From Adiantum capillus-veneris (taxonomy: Eukaryota; Streptophyta; Polypodiopsida; Polypodiales; Pteridaceae), in assembly GCA_014529385.2 (NCBI GenBank), contig CM043958.1, positions 155,903,293-155,967,292 on the forward strand: a DNA stretch of 64,000 nt, given 5' to 3'. How positions within the stretch are numbered: the stretch's first letter is position 1; each line of letters begins with the position of its first letter. A program made the translations under genes and the position numbers. Positions 9,739 to 20,921 of the stretch are shown here, piece by piece. The notes under the pieces were generated by a model. The model ran no database searches and had not been told where the DNA came from. It saw nothing but the letters and a program-made list of their open reading frames with translations.

Positions 9739-10852
9739 AGGTGTGATGCATGTCAACAAGAAAAAATGCCAACCCGTGTAGATAGCATGCCCTTAAGACC
9801 AATGATGGGGACTGGAGCTTTCGCAAAATGGGGTATAGATTTTGTTGGGCCAATACAGCCACCTGCTTATAGAACCCAAGCTCAATATATTATTGTAGCT
9901 AGGGACTATTTGACCAAGTTGGCCGAGGCTAAAGCAACTCAAAAGAATGATTCCAGAACCACCACTGCATTCTTCTATGAGTACGTGTTCACAAGATATG
10001 GACTGCCAATAGAAATAGTTAGTGATAGGGGAACTCATTTCCTCAATGAGGTAATCGCGTATCTGCTTAATGAATTTATGGTCATCCATAACAAATCAGC
10101 TCTCTATCACCCACAAGAAAATGGACAAGTTGAGCATACAAATAAGATTCTTAGCTCGGTATTGACTAAAGTGGTTAGTTCAAGAAAGACAGATTGGGAA
10201 ATGAATCTCCATGCAGCTCTATGGTCTTATCGAGTTTCATTCAAAACAGCTTTACATGATACATCCTTTAACCTTGTTTATGGTCTTGATGCCAACTGCC
10301 AATAGAATTTCTATTGCCGACACTAAGGGTAGCTAAGGATCTTAAGTGGATTGAACATGAATTGTCAGAGATACTTGAAGATGTAGAAAATCTAGATGAG
10401 CAAAGGCTAACTGTTATAGATCACATCTATGCACAACAGTGGAAACAAAAGTAGTTTTTTTATTCCCATCTAATTACAAAAATCTTCAAAAAAGGGGACT
10501 TAGTTTTAGTCTATTCCCTTAAGCAACACATTCCCAAGTTTAAGAAAAAGGGAAACGGACCGTTTGTCATTGAAGATGTATCTCCAAGTGGAGCTATTAA
10601 GTTGTCCACCGTAGATGTTGAACCAATGGCTAATTAGATTAGTGGATGTCGTTTAAAGAAGTACAATTTTCCACTAACCAATGAATTGCTAGAAAAGATG
10701 CATGTAGCTAAGCAAAGAAAGATAAAACGACATCAAGTAATTGATGAAGCCCAAGAGGAATCTCGGCTTCGAGTACTCAAGAGGAAAGTTGCTCTCAAGA
10801 ATCAACAAATACCTATTCCCATCAACACTATGGAACTAGATGACCGACAATG
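9739..10852 (+). pseudogene. Gypsy K integrase core and C-terminal tail
   Basis: After the zinc finger, KWGIDFVGP gives the first catalytic Asp, VSDRGTHF the second (codon 10024-10026) and ENGQVEHTN the Glu (codon 10132-10134), spaced D-X35-E as in retroviral integrases. The core is open from 9766 to 10305. A frame change at about 10300 leads to PTLRVAKDLKWIEHELSE, then a stop at about 10452 and DLVLVYSLKQHIPKFKKKGNG, an SH3-like integrase C-terminal domain, and GCRLKKYNFPLT. No chromodomain is present, in keeping with a Tat-like lineage. Confidence 0.88.
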
Positions 10853-10856
10853 AAAA

Positions 10857-11306
10857 TTGCAGAAAGATGCCGTGGCAACAGATGATGAATGGTTAGATGG
10901 AATGGACCTTTTCACCAAAGTACATCTAAACAATCATAGCACAAATGCATTGGTCAACACAAGAGCTCAAGTAAATGTAGTCTATTATTCCACCTACAAG
11001 ATAGCCACGAGTCAAGTTTTAACAAAAGGGATAGCGACTATCAAAGGATGCAACAAGAACCCAACACCAACATTGGGAGTAGTCAACTTAAATGTGATAG
11101 TGCATGGATGTTCATGTCCTTATCAATTTGTATGTTTACTAGATGAACACATGAATGAGACAATGATTCTTGGAATCCCATGGATACGGACATACAAGGC
11201 AGTACCAGATTGGGATACCAATCAGCTTAAGCTATTATCTAAAGGTGGAAAAATCATTGTTCTAATTGCACCAAGCAAAGAGGAATGGAAAAGAGGTTAC
11301 CAGTAG
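10857..11306 (+). pseudogene. Retroviral-type aspartic protease-like ORF after integrase
   Basis: About 150 codons, opening without an ATG (TTG or upstream). DGMDLFTKVHLNNHSTNALV leads into NTRAQVNVVYYSTYKIA where retropepsins have D-T/S-G-A, then MILGIPWIRTYKAVPDW, the I-L-G flap/C-terminal block. The catalytic Asp is Asn (GAC to AAC) and the Gly is Arg (GGA to AGA), both G-to-A changes, so it is predicted inactive. Protease normally precedes RT in Ty3/gypsy; here it follows the integrase tail on the same strand. It could be a rearranged part of K, the head of a second lost element, or a lineage trait. Confidence 0.7.
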
Positions 11307-11369
11307 AGAAAACCACAAAGCAATCAATATTCTCCATCCTATCGAGGACAAGAAAATTCTACAAGTAGC

Positions 11370-11975
11370 ATGCAAGGAGTTAGGCAAATTTGGGTACCAA
11401 AAGCACAGCTTAAGGACAAGACGATTCAAATCTTGGTGCCCAAAACATCATCTATTGTACCAGAGATGGTTCCAAGGTTCAAAACACAGAGAGGAGCATC
11501 TTTGAGCAAGCAACCTAACATGAAATGGATTTGTAAGAAAAAGGAGCACTTATCTTCTCCGCAACCTGTAAAACCGATCAAGCAATGGAGGGTTAAGTCT
11601 CAGAAGACTCAACCACACCATTTTGACCAAGACAAACCAAGATATCAATGGCGGATAAAAGCTCGACAACAATCACTAGTGATACCAACAACTCAAGAAA
11701 TCATCATGCCAAAGCATCCTAACAATAGAATCAAGCAAAGAGCACACAAGCTACAATATTTTCTCTTTGGAAGAAAGCATCAGAAAACCTCGACTTCAGC
11801 AACCCTTGAGTTAATTACTCAAGACCCAACTCTTGCACAGCATAATGGTTTGAACGGCATTGATCTTCAAAGCATGGTAGAGCCAACCAAGGCTATGCAT
11901 AGACACAATTGTTCAACCCATGCACACAGTTGTCCCAAAGTACGCCATCTAAGAGGGGTGGAAAACGCCATCTAG
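11370..11975 (+). CDS. Basic, Gln/Pro-rich ORF downstream of the protease-like ORF
   Basis: About 200 codons rich in Lys, Arg, Gln and Pro, with repeated short motifs such as WVPKAQ, LVPKTSS, QWRVKSQK and YQWRIKARQQ. Such composition suits nucleic-acid binding. It follows the protease-like frame after a frame change and stops beside the GAGGGGTGG repeat. No domain is recognised; a gag-like or accessory tail is an inference. Confidence 0.4.
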   Translation: MQGVRQIWVPKAQLKDKTIQILVPKTSSIVPEMVPRFKTQRGASLSKQPNMKWICKKKEHLSSPQPVKPIKQWRVKSQKTQPHHFDQDKPRYQWRIKARQQSLVIPTTQEIIMPKHPNNRIKQRAHKLQYFLFGRKHQKTSTSATLELITQDPTLAQHNGLNGIDLQSMVEPTKAMHRHNCSTHAHSCPKVRHLRGVENAI

Positions 11976-13404
11976 GAGGGGTGGAAAAAAACTAAGTAAT
12001 GAAGGGTAGTGTTTGAAGAGAGAGGAAAAAGTAGGATATTAACGTGTGATTTTTTGCAAAAGTACCTAATAATGTCCTTATAAATCATCAACAAGGGAAA
12101 TTTAACTTGATAATATCTCCTTGATGAGTGTAAATAGTGTATATACTATAAAAAAATCATAAAAAAATAGTCACTTTTTATTATTTTTTAATCATTTTTT
12201 TATACTGGGACTTAAAAATGGACAAATCCAACAAAAAAAATAAGGCTGTGTTTTTCAATGGATTTTTTCTTAATTATTGGATTTTCACTTTGCTTTTTTA
12301 GCGCATTTTGTTATTTTCTTTGATTTTTTCCAATAAACAGGTAAAAATTTAATAAATAGCAAATGAGCTCAGAGGAAAAAATTGAAGACACGGTGATGAT
12401 AAGAAGGACAAGGCAAATAGACATAAAAACATTTCAATCAAATCGGCAAATGGAATCGGGAAGCCTAAATTAGGCGGCCATACCTACTTTTGCAAAATTC
12501 TTGCAGAATGAGCTACAGGAACCCAATTGGGGAAATTTTTGACCTCATGGCTTAGTAGGACTAACAGGGGAGTTTGGGGAAAAATGGTTCGAGAAGTCCG
12601 AGTATAGATACCCAAGGTAGACTAAAATCACCTCATTTCCACTTGTCGCCTTTGGAGAGAGAGCTTTTCAACCTTCTTCGTGCGCATTTTCTGGAGTCCA
12701 CAGTTGCCTGTTTACAGCACCATCTCACAGGAGACATGAGGGGTTAAATTCTATACTTATGAATGATCCATTCTGTATGGCCGGTAGCTAGTCTAAACCC
12801 TAGGAAAAAACCCTAGAATTCGAGCAGTGCACGAACACCTACGACCAAAAATTGATCATAGCGGCCTGTCAGCTCAACCAAATGAAAGAGACTTGAACTG
12901 TAGCATGCCCCTAGATGATAGAACACTTCTATATCAATAGTTGACCATTCGGCAAGGGTCGAGGGGGGTCCCATGTAGAAAATCTACGTTTTTGGCAGAT
13001 GACAGAATTGGATTCTGACTCCACGTACAGCTTATAGACTGGGTCTATATACAATGTATATGGTTGGTTTCATAAAACCAATCAAGCCAAGCCCTTGGAA
13101 AGCAGGAAATAGCTAGAAGGCCACAAAGCATAAAATTTGACATACGAAGTCAAACTGACTCCAAATGGACCAAAATTGGATGAGTTGCTTCAGGACTATG
13201 TAGCGGACAAGTCCATAGCCTCAAAAATGATTAACCAACTCCACAAGCCATGTAGTTACAAAAATCGGTGATTTTAGAGTTGACAAAGCACAAAGTGATG
13301 CCAGCAACACAAAACTTTACCAAATTCAATTTAGGACTTGTTTTAGGTGTATAGAATATATTTAAGTCAAAATTCTCAAGTTTTGCAAGAAAAAGTTGAC
13401 TACT
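11976..13404. other. Non-coding A/T-rich stretch between elements K and A
   Basis: Poly-A/T runs at 12140-12360, then lower-A/T sequence with TATAGATA-like text near 12605 that may be LTR or leader. No open frame longer than 60 codons is credible. A 5' LTR or PBS of element A was looked for and not found. Confidence 0.5.
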
Positions 13405-13426
13405 ATAAATGATCACGATTATTTAC
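13405..13426. repeat. Leader palindrome A1
   Basis: 22 bp imperfect palindrome, right arm CGATTATTTAC, left arm with three changes. Member of the set at 13405, 13691 and 13985. Confidence 0.75.
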
Positions 13427-13690
13427 TTTCATAATATTTTTGGTTGAAAATGATACCATCACCTCACCTATCACTTGTGCACACCTATTACATGTCACAT
13501 TTCAAGTATGAGCCAAATTGATCAATAATAACCTGAAAATTTGTCAAAAAAATGCAAAGAAGTCCTTTCAAACCACTTTTTGAGTTATTAGTCACATTTT
13601 TTTGATTCAAATCTCCTCATATCACATAAACAGGGCCCACATCAGGCCTAGAACCAAGTTGCACCAAAAAATGTTCATTTTGATGAAAAA

Positions 13691-13712
13691 GTTAATAATC
13701 ATGATTATTTAC
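13691..13712. repeat. Leader palindrome A2
   Basis: 22 bp, arms GTTAATAATCA / TGATTATTTAC (one mismatch). It starts 286 bp after A1. Confidence 0.85.
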
Positions 13713-13984
13713 TTTTTTGCCAAGATGGGGGGAAATTGCAACTCTGCCCTCATGGGACCAAAGCACATGGTGTCCTAAGTCCACTGACCAAGTTTGAACA
13801 AATTTGGAGATCAAAATATCAAAATTCCTTTATATCTACTGTTTGAAAGATTGAAAGCGTAAATCTGACACCATTCTCACCCTGTGCACTCAAATGAGCC
13901 CACACTTTACTCAGAGTATCTATTTGATATATACTTCAAGTCTATAATGTCAAAATTGCAAAAAGTTGAAAAAAATCATCAGTT

Positions 13985-14006
13985 GTAAATAATCGCGATT
14001 ATTTAC
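13985..14006. repeat. Leader palindrome A3
   Basis: 22 bp perfect palindrome, left arm GTAAATAATCG and its exact complement. It starts 294 bp after A2. Confidence 0.9.
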
Positions 14007-14249
14007 TTTTGTTGCAAATTTTTGCTTGGAATTCAAGAATTTGATCTTTACATGTTTTTATGCATCTATGCATGTTCAAAAATTGATTTGAAGCAAATTG
14101 GACTAAATTTGTCAGCAATTTAGACTGAAGGACATTTCAGAGCGGAATCTGCCAAATTTTCTAACTTTGGCACTCTATTCACTTAACAGGAGCCATGCAA
14201 GCTACGGAAGGCCAAGAAGAGGGTCTCTCAAAAGGAGAAGCTGCAAGAG

Positions 14250-16297
14250 TTGCCACCCTACCAACTGGACCCCAGCTTTGTAAAGACGACCAAAGAAACG
14301 TACCTGTCTAGAGAGAAACTTGAGAAAAACAATACAACGGTTTTCACAGGTAGATTTAAAAGTGAAGAAGGACATCAGGTAGAACTACAACTTCTTCCAA
14401 AGGAGGTCTATGATGTCACGAAAAAGCCCGAAACAAAAGAATCTAACAAAAGGCTTAGACTCAGCGAATTCTACGACCAAGAGCCATGTAGTGTAGATTT
14501 TCAGAAAGCCTATGAGCTCTTGTCCACAATCAAGGAAGATAGAACAACCCAGATTACTGACCAGCAAGGGCAAAAATTAGAAGTGGTAATTATGAAAGAA
14601 ATAGTGGCTGAAGCTCTCAAGTTGTCGATAGAAGGGATGATGATGAGGGCTAAAGATAGAAAGACAGTAGGTACCTTTACCAAGGAAACCGCTGTGGCAA
14701 GATTTGCTGATCTCATCCAGAAGCAAGTGGAAGAACCAGCACGATTATATCATCAACACTTCCACTTTCTAGCAAAGAGACCGCCAAGGTACACAACACC
14801 CAATCATGCAATTGCTACTACATTTACACAAGTGTTAAAGTTGACAACCAAGAAACCCCATCGATCACGCACAGTATGTGCTATCCACGCTAAAGGGTAC
14901 CAAGAAAGAGGGCAAGATAACCTATCTGGGAGCACCTGAGGTACTCACAAGAATAGCATACCATGAAATCGGCAGGGCAGAAAATTTGCCACCTGCCCCA
15001 GACCAAAACACATGGATAGTGTCATCACAGCCATCTCCAAGAACCACAAGGTCGACAAAAAGGGTTTACAAATCTGATAAGGAGTCTAAAGAAAGCTCTC
15101 ATAAAGCATATAACAACGAAAGCTCAAACAATGAAGAGAAGAGAGCCAGAAGAGAGGAGATGAAGAAGAAGGCAGTGGCTGCACATCAAGAAGAACCTCA
15201 GCAAAATAAAGTGAGTTTTGAATGGGAAAAAGAGACGTATGAAAGAAGCCACCAAGCTATAGGAGAGGACCCAGCACGGTGGGTTCCAAGGGATATAAAA
15301 GGCCCTCGGACCAAGGATCCTACCAGGAGAGAACCAGAAGATCCCAAGGATTCTCTTAAGCGCATGTACCAGGAGGCAAAATTCGTGAAGCAAAAAGAAG
15401 CTCAAGAAGCAAAAAAAAAGCAAGGGAAGATGCGGCGGAGCGACAGAGACAAGCAGAAGAGACAACATCACAAGGAGAGACACAGTATGAACAAAGTGAG
15501 ATGCCTCCCAGACCATCGTCACCTACTACGGAACAACACGACCACCCATGCCAAGCCCTCCACCATCACCGACAGATAGACCCATAGAGGGCGAGCAAAC
15601 CAAGGAAAAGGAGCCTGAACCACAAGAGGCAACAGGATATGAACAACATGCAGCAACTACTTCCGAGCAAGACAAAGCAAAAGAGCGAGAACCAAAAAAA
15701 GCAGCAAGTCCTAAACCAAAGGAGGCAACAAATTTTGAGCAACCAAAGGCACAAGAAATAGATTCCACACCATCTACCACCACCAAGCAGGAAATGACCG
15801 AAGCAACCACACAACCACAAAGAGAGGTAGAAGCCCCCTCGCAACCAGTAACTGCCACAGTCCCACCCAAGGAGCCATAAATAGAGTCTGCCGAAACGTC
15901 TAGGCAACTCACAGGAACTGAAGACTGGCAAACAAATGATGAAGTAATTCTCAAAGTAAATGAATATGCAAAGCATATGCAGGATATGACAAAAAATATG
16001 CGATCAGTAGTACTTAGCTGCAGTGCTAAGGCTAGAGAGTTGGAGATGGTGATAGATGCCCTACAAGGAGAAATGGAGGACAGGATGAATGTCATTACCG
16101 ATCTGCAAAGAAAAATCCAAGAGTTGAAAGCTGAAGCTGAACAACACCAGCTGGCCAAAGAAAAGCAACAAAAGAAAATGGAAGAGCTAGGTGAACTTCT
16201 CATGAAGCTAACAGATGCCTATAAAATCAAAGACGAACAACTGAAAGAGGTTACCAATGAACTCTTCACTACAATTCTGTCACTTCAAAATATTTAA
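14250..16297 (+). pseudogene. Element A internal ORF: N-terminal part, Pro/Glu linker and coiled coil
   Basis: Three frames in series. 14250-14939 (begins at a non-ATG codon; ELQLLPKEVYDVTKKPE) shifts to 14878-15579 (LGAPEVLTRIAYHEIGRAE, then a highly charged K/E/R region), then a Pro/Glu/Thr-rich part at 15548-15880 and a strong coiled coil at 15977-16297 (DRMNVITDLQRKIQELKAEA and heptads to the end). A helical, charged, gag-like structural protein is possible. There is no zinc knuckle, protease or RT. Element C carries the same architecture. I do not recognise the family. Confidence 0.55.
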
Positions 16298-17632
16298 GTG
16301 TAGCTAGATGTAGCAAACACTTCATTGCAATATTCAGAGTAGAGGATCAATCGGGTAACCTTCTTGTGACAGATGAGAGAAAATCCCGCAGTTGCTTCAA
16401 TCAAAGGTATAGAAAAAGTGTATAAAGCACTGGAGGAAAAGAATAAGATATTGAGCTAGAGCTAAAGCTAGAGCAGTCACAACACAGAGACCATGCATTA
16501 ATGCGAGTACAAAGAGAAGAAGAGCTGCTCAAGGAAATAGTAGAGCTCAAGAGAGTTAATCAGCTACTGCATTGATATTCCCTCAGTCTCTTTTCCCGAG
16601 ATGAAAACACACCGATAGAAGGGCTAGGCAAAGAAAATGACTTTTAGGTACCATTAATAGAAGCCGATGAAGTGCCAATGGTCTAGTTTTCAAAAGCTAA
16701 ACAAGATGCACTTAAGAAGAAGGTTGCCCAGGAGACGGATGAGCAATGGAAAGCATCGATGGATTGGGAGTTGAGAGTTCTTCATTCTGTCAATGTTACT
16801 CAACTCACTCCCAACCAAATCAATGCACAATGGCATCAAAAATCATTTCCATATCCCTTGATCAAGGTAGAGCTGCTACAAGTTAAGGAACGACTATAAA
16901 AGGACATGCAAACAGAGGGTGCAGATGAAGTCCACCCCAAGTGGAGAAAGAGTTGGCTGAACAAGAATCCTAGATACTTGATTCTGGTCACAAGAGCACC
17001 TGCAGTACTTCAAAAAGACCCAACTTTTGTCTTGTACCAAGAGTAAGGATGTGGCAAGCACATGAGGCAATGACAAAGAAGCGGCCTACATGGCTGAATT
17101 ATCCAAGATTGCCAGCTCTAGAGAAGGGAACATCGATAGAGGAATACATGGTGAAAACCATAACGAGCGCCATGGCATCCTTCAAAAGTCTCACTGATCT
17201 TTCATGCTCTACAAAATTTGCCGAATGCTACTCACATGCATTGAAGTTTTTCACGAGCCAGAGCAAGCAGGAGCATCGCAGGTGTCCTTCCTTGAGGGCA
17301 ATAAGTGTCTACGCTATGACCTAAGTGGCCAACCTTCTGAAGAAGTCCTCTATGGCTTCTACGCTCACTACATGTTCTTGCCATCTCATAATATTGAGGA
17401 AGCGTTCTACACAGGGTTTTTCACTTGACGAACGAAGAGTTTTGGGCCAATGATGACCAGCAACCTAACTTCCAAATTCATAGGCTACTCTGCCATCGAG
17501 CTAAAGAACATAGTCACTATGCAATTTTTGCAGGTTCTAGACAAAGAAAGAAAGATCAGATATGAGAACGCTTTGCGTGCACTTAAAGACCACCTCGCCA
17601 GCCATCAACCCAAAGATTATTTCAGTCCATAA
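16298..17632 (+). pseudogene. Element A internal ORF: conserved C-terminal helical domain
   Basis: Broken frames carrying FPYPLIKVELL, HPKWRKSWLNKNPRYLIL, RPTWLNYPRLPALEKG, IEEYMVKTI, then (frame change at about 17205) YDLSGQPSEEVLYGFY, MFLPSHN, EEAFYTGFFT and a final stretch to 17632 ending just before the polypurine tract. The same blocks occur in element C (minus, 30822-31560), so this is a real domain. Its place directly before the 3' LTR in both elements resembles accessory ORFs of other retrotransposons. Function is unknown. Confidence 0.65.
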
Positions 17633-17658
17633 AGCTGTGTCAAGGGATGACACAAGCG

Positions 17659-17671
17659 AGGAGGGGGGGAA
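17659..17671 (+). other. Element A polypurine tract
   Basis: AGGAGGGGGGGAA immediately before LTR-A. Confidence 0.85.
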
Positions 17672-17883
17672 TGTTAGCGGTAAGCTAACTTGGACACCAT
17701 TTTTTGGAGTTCTCATTGTAAAAACAATTATTATTTTGATGAATCGAGAATATTGTAACTCCTATTTTCCGGATAAACTTTGTAATCGATGAGCCGGGGC
17801 TACAAGCTTCCAGATTGTATCAACTTGTCTTTAGTTAGAGATCCCAGATTATTAGTTTTGACCACCAAAAACCTTGGCTAAGG

Positions 17884-17890
17884 TATATAA
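17884..17890 (+). promoter_or_regulatory. TATA box of LTR-A
   Basis: TATATAA in the context AAGGTATATAAGCCAAA, also present in LTR-D (GAGGTATATAAGCCAAA) and recognisable in LTR-B and LTR-C. Confidence 0.75.
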
Positions 17891-18220
17891 GCCAAATTTG
17901 AAAAGTAGTTATTAAGTTCTGCATAATGAAATACACAGTGTGAGCTAACGGCGCTCACTTCTCTCCTTCTCGCGCTTCCTATTCCCTCCCTGGTTGTCAC
18001 ATTGTAGTTGCGTATGTGCGTTGCAACTATTACGCATTGACGTAAGTATTTCACAATGTTTTGTAGCTTTTGGCATCACCAACCCGCGGCCTAATTTCAT
18101 CATAAGTAGGAACTTACACTTCAAAATAAAAAACTAAGCATAGGAGGGGTATTGAGGCATCATTGCTAAGCATTTAGATGCATTCTGGGTCAAAAATGAC
18201 TAGGTCAAAAATCCACTATT

Positions 18221-18242
18221 GTTAATAATCGTGATTTTTGCA
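18221..18242 (+). repeat. Degraded palindrome motif inside LTR-A
   Basis: GTTAATAATCGTGATTTTTG: left arm and centre match the leader palindromes, right arm lost. Its counterpart in LTR-B is at 27239. Confidence 0.6.
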
Positions 18243-18569
18243 CTTGACCTAAAGTGGGATTTGAGACCATAAGCATGTGTTTTTAGGTGTTATAAACATG
18301 TCCTAGAAGATTCATTATGTTTGGATGTCATTTGATGTTGTAACGGATGTGATTTGTTTGCCGATGAGCGATTGGCTTTTGGTGATATCCGTCACTTGAG
18401 TGTAGCTTGAGTTAGATGCGAGTTGTTTCTTGTTTTCCAAGAGACTGACAACCTCTAGTAGCCTCTATCCACTAGTCAAGTTAGCTTCATCCCATGGATT
18501 GACAATTATATTCGTGGTTCTCGCTACGTCTGCAATAAGATAGGAGTGAGGTTAGACACGCGTCCCACA

Positions 18570-20900
18570 AAGAATAAGAGTCCATCTTGAATAGAGTACT
18601 TTTTCAAATATCTTTTCTGGACTTGAGCTTGGATTTCTTGGATCAACGAACCAAATTTCTCATCAGTTTGGAGGGCATTTTGAACTTCCTTGGGTAGAGT
18701 TGAATGGACTAGCGTAATGGCAAGGGCCACTACTCTTCGGCTCAGAGCATCTGCTGCTTGATTTTCCTTGCCTGGTCTAAATTAGATCTCAAAAGTGATC
18801 TCTTGTAGAAATTCGATCCATCATCTTTGTTGCATATTGAAATCTCGCTGGGTGAAAATCCACTTGAGACTTTTGTGGTTAGTAACAAGATTAAACATCT
18901 GATCTAAAAGATAGTGTCTCCACTTTTTGAGGGCATGAACCACAGCTAGTAGTTCGAGGTCGTGGGTGGGATAATTCTTCTCATCAATCCTGAGCTGTTG
19001 TGATTCATAAGCTATGGGATGGTCTTATTTTGTAGGATTCCACCTATACCTTGTGTATGCAAGCATCCACTATGACCGCAAAGGCTTTTTGAAAATCTGG
19101 AAGTTTGAGAACAGGTTCATTGGCCAAGATCTCTTTTAATTTGTTGAAGGGTCTATCTCTCTTATTAGACTAGATAAATGGTTCCTCCTTCTTAGTGAGT
19201 TCAGTGAAGGGATCTGAAATGAGTGCATAGTTTTGAATAAATACTCTACACCATCCTATGAGGCCAAGGAATCCCCGTACTTCTGAAACAGTCTTGGGAG
19301 TGGGCCACTGAACTACAACTTCCACCTTAGCTGGGTCGGGAGAAAGACCATCGTTAGAAACTATGTATCCCAAATAGGCAACCTTCTCTACAAAGAAAGA
19401 GCATTTGCTCCACTTGGCATAGAAATGGGTTTTTTTAAAGAATCTCCAAGACATGGAGTACATGCCGTTTATGATCTTTTCTAGTCTTTGAATATATAAA
19501 GATGTCATCAAAGAAGACTAGAACAAAATCATCTAACTCTGCCCTGAAGACATCAGTCATGAGACGGTTAAATGTGGCACGGGCATTAGTTAGGCCAAAA
19601 GGAATGATGGTGAACTCATAATGCCCAAACCTTGTGTTGAAGGTTGTTTTTGGGATATCCTCCCTTTTTATCCAAACTAGTTAATAGCCTGACCTGAGAT
19701 CAATCTTGGTGAAATATTTAGCACCACCAAGTCAATCAAGTAGCTCATCTATGAGAGGCAAGGGATACTTCTTCTTGACAGTGCAATGATTTAGGCCTCG
19801 AAAATCTATGCAAAGTCTGAACGTAACATCTTTCTTCTTTTAGAAGAACACAGGAGCACCCTAGGGAGAGACAATAGGTTTCATGAAACCTTGTTCCCAA
19901 AGCTGAGACAAATGATTCTTTAGCTCTACGGATTCAAAAGGTGAGATCTTGTAAGGAGTCCTTTCTATTGGTTGGCCACCAGGAATGAGCTCGATCTTGT
20001 GCACTTATTCCCTAGGTGGTGAAAGATTTGTCAACTCCTCTGGAAAAATATCTTGATATTCATTTATCCATTTAGGCTCTAGTTCTTCTTATTCGGTCTC
20101 TGGTTTATTGAGTCTTAAATAACATAAATTGATAGTACTTTCTTTAACCCCTTAACCAAACAACTGGCTTTGACTACCTTCAGGGGATCTTTCCCTGTTC
20201 TTCCTTGCACTAAGACTTGTTCACCCTTTGAGTTTGAAAAAGAGATGCTTCCTTCACTGCAATGGATATTTTATTTTTGCTTAGCCAATCCATCCCTAGG
20301 ATTCCTTCAAATCGGACCATCTTTAGATTCTAAATCTTTGTTGGGTCGAGTGACCTTTTAGTTGAAAGGATAGATCTACCATCTGTTCATCTGTTAAAAT
20401 GGTGGATCCAGTTGCTAGAGAAACCCGTAACTTACGGCCTGTGGGTTGGGAGGTCACTTGCAATCTTTTTACAGTGTTAGGTGACAAAAATGAATGTGAG
20501 CTACCAAAATCAATAAAAAAGGAAAGAGGTTTACCCTTAGACTCTCCCTTTGTCTCAAGAATGGAGAATTGTCAATTTTGGCCCCTTGGGATCCAAGGCA
20601 GCATAGATGTGGGCTTGCTCCTCCATCCCATCCTTTACTACAATGAAGTTCACAGTTGATTTTCTAGGTGGGTTGTTGGTTGGATTTCGTCCACAAAGAT
20701 GGGGCATAGAATTAGGCCTTGCATGTGCTCACTTTCTCCCTCTGGTTTGAAGGTTTTTGAATTGTCTCCCTTGATTGGGTGGATTCATACGGCTAGCATG
20801 GGGGGCCAAATTACTGGGGCCATTTCCTTTAGGACATGAGGCCTTCTTATGACCAAACTCTAGGCACTTGTAGCATTGAATTTTTCTTCCACTTGTAGCA
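18570..20900 (-). pseudogene. Ty3/gypsy element F, gag to integrase start
   Basis: On the minus strand, from right to left: CCHC zinc knuckle CYKCLEFGHKKASC (20833-20875); a degraded protease region; RT with FFDD (about 19507-19520), HFYAKWSKCSFFVEKVAYLG and [14 protein letters not shown] (19511-19170); RNase H (about 19050-18760); then LAITLVHSTLPKEVQNAL and YSIQDGLLFF (18730-18570), where sequence stops at LTR-A. Several stops and frame changes make it inactive. The post-RNase H block also occurs in gypsy G (26430) and J (48330), so F, G and J are one family. Confidence 0.85.
20833..20875 (-). other. Zinc knuckle of gypsy F gag
   Basis: CYKCLEFGHKKASC, a C-X2-C-X4-H-X4-C motif that binds RNA in nucleocapsid domains. 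It lies about 50 bp from the edge of the foldback repeat, which replaces the gag N-terminus. Confidence 0.88.
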
Positions 20901-20921
20901 TCAAATTTTTGTTGGGAAGTT

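Larger units (their letters stand above)
4031..11998 (+). mobile_element. Decayed Tat-like Ty3/gypsy element K, split by a copia insertion
   Basis: Order on the plus strand: unknown basic ORF, RT start, [copia 5065-7949], rest of RT, RNase H, two integrase-type zinc-binding segments, DDE core, C-terminal tail, protease-like ORF, basic ORF. The RT lead-in (EYRDIFAWSY) is typical of Tat/Ogre-like gypsy elements. Frames are broken many times, so this copy cannot make a polyprotein. No LTR was assigned. An imperfect repeat of ACGCCATCTA(A/G)GAGGGGTGG at about 11941-11987 may mark a polypurine tract. Confidence 0.75.
13405..18569 (+). mobile_element. LTR element A (palindrome-leader group), 3' portion
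   Basis: Leader with three palindromes at about 290 bp intervals, a degraded 3.4 kb coding region without RT or integrase motifs, a polypurine tract and an 898 bp 3' LTR. The LTR matches LTR-B (26666-27588) along its length. The left end and 5' LTR are missing or unrecognised, so the start given is only the first palindrome. The element abuts gypsy F on the right. Confidence 0.75.
17672..18569 (+). repeat. LTR-A (3' LTR of element A)
   Basis: 898 bp, begins TGTTAGCGGTAAGC and ends GTCCCACA, matching LTR-B through its length. It contains a TATA box, a purine-poor leader and one half-conserved palindrome motif at 18221. Confidence 0.9.

Noticed and set aside
15526-16203. 225-codon Cys/Ser-rich minus-strand ORF
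   Set aside because: Antisense of the element A Pro/Glu linker and coiled coil; the sense frame has the homologous copy in element C.
13405-18569. Element A as a complete LTR retrotransposon
   Set aside because: A 5' LTR and PBS were looked for at 11.9-13.4 kb and not found, so only the 3' portion is claimed.
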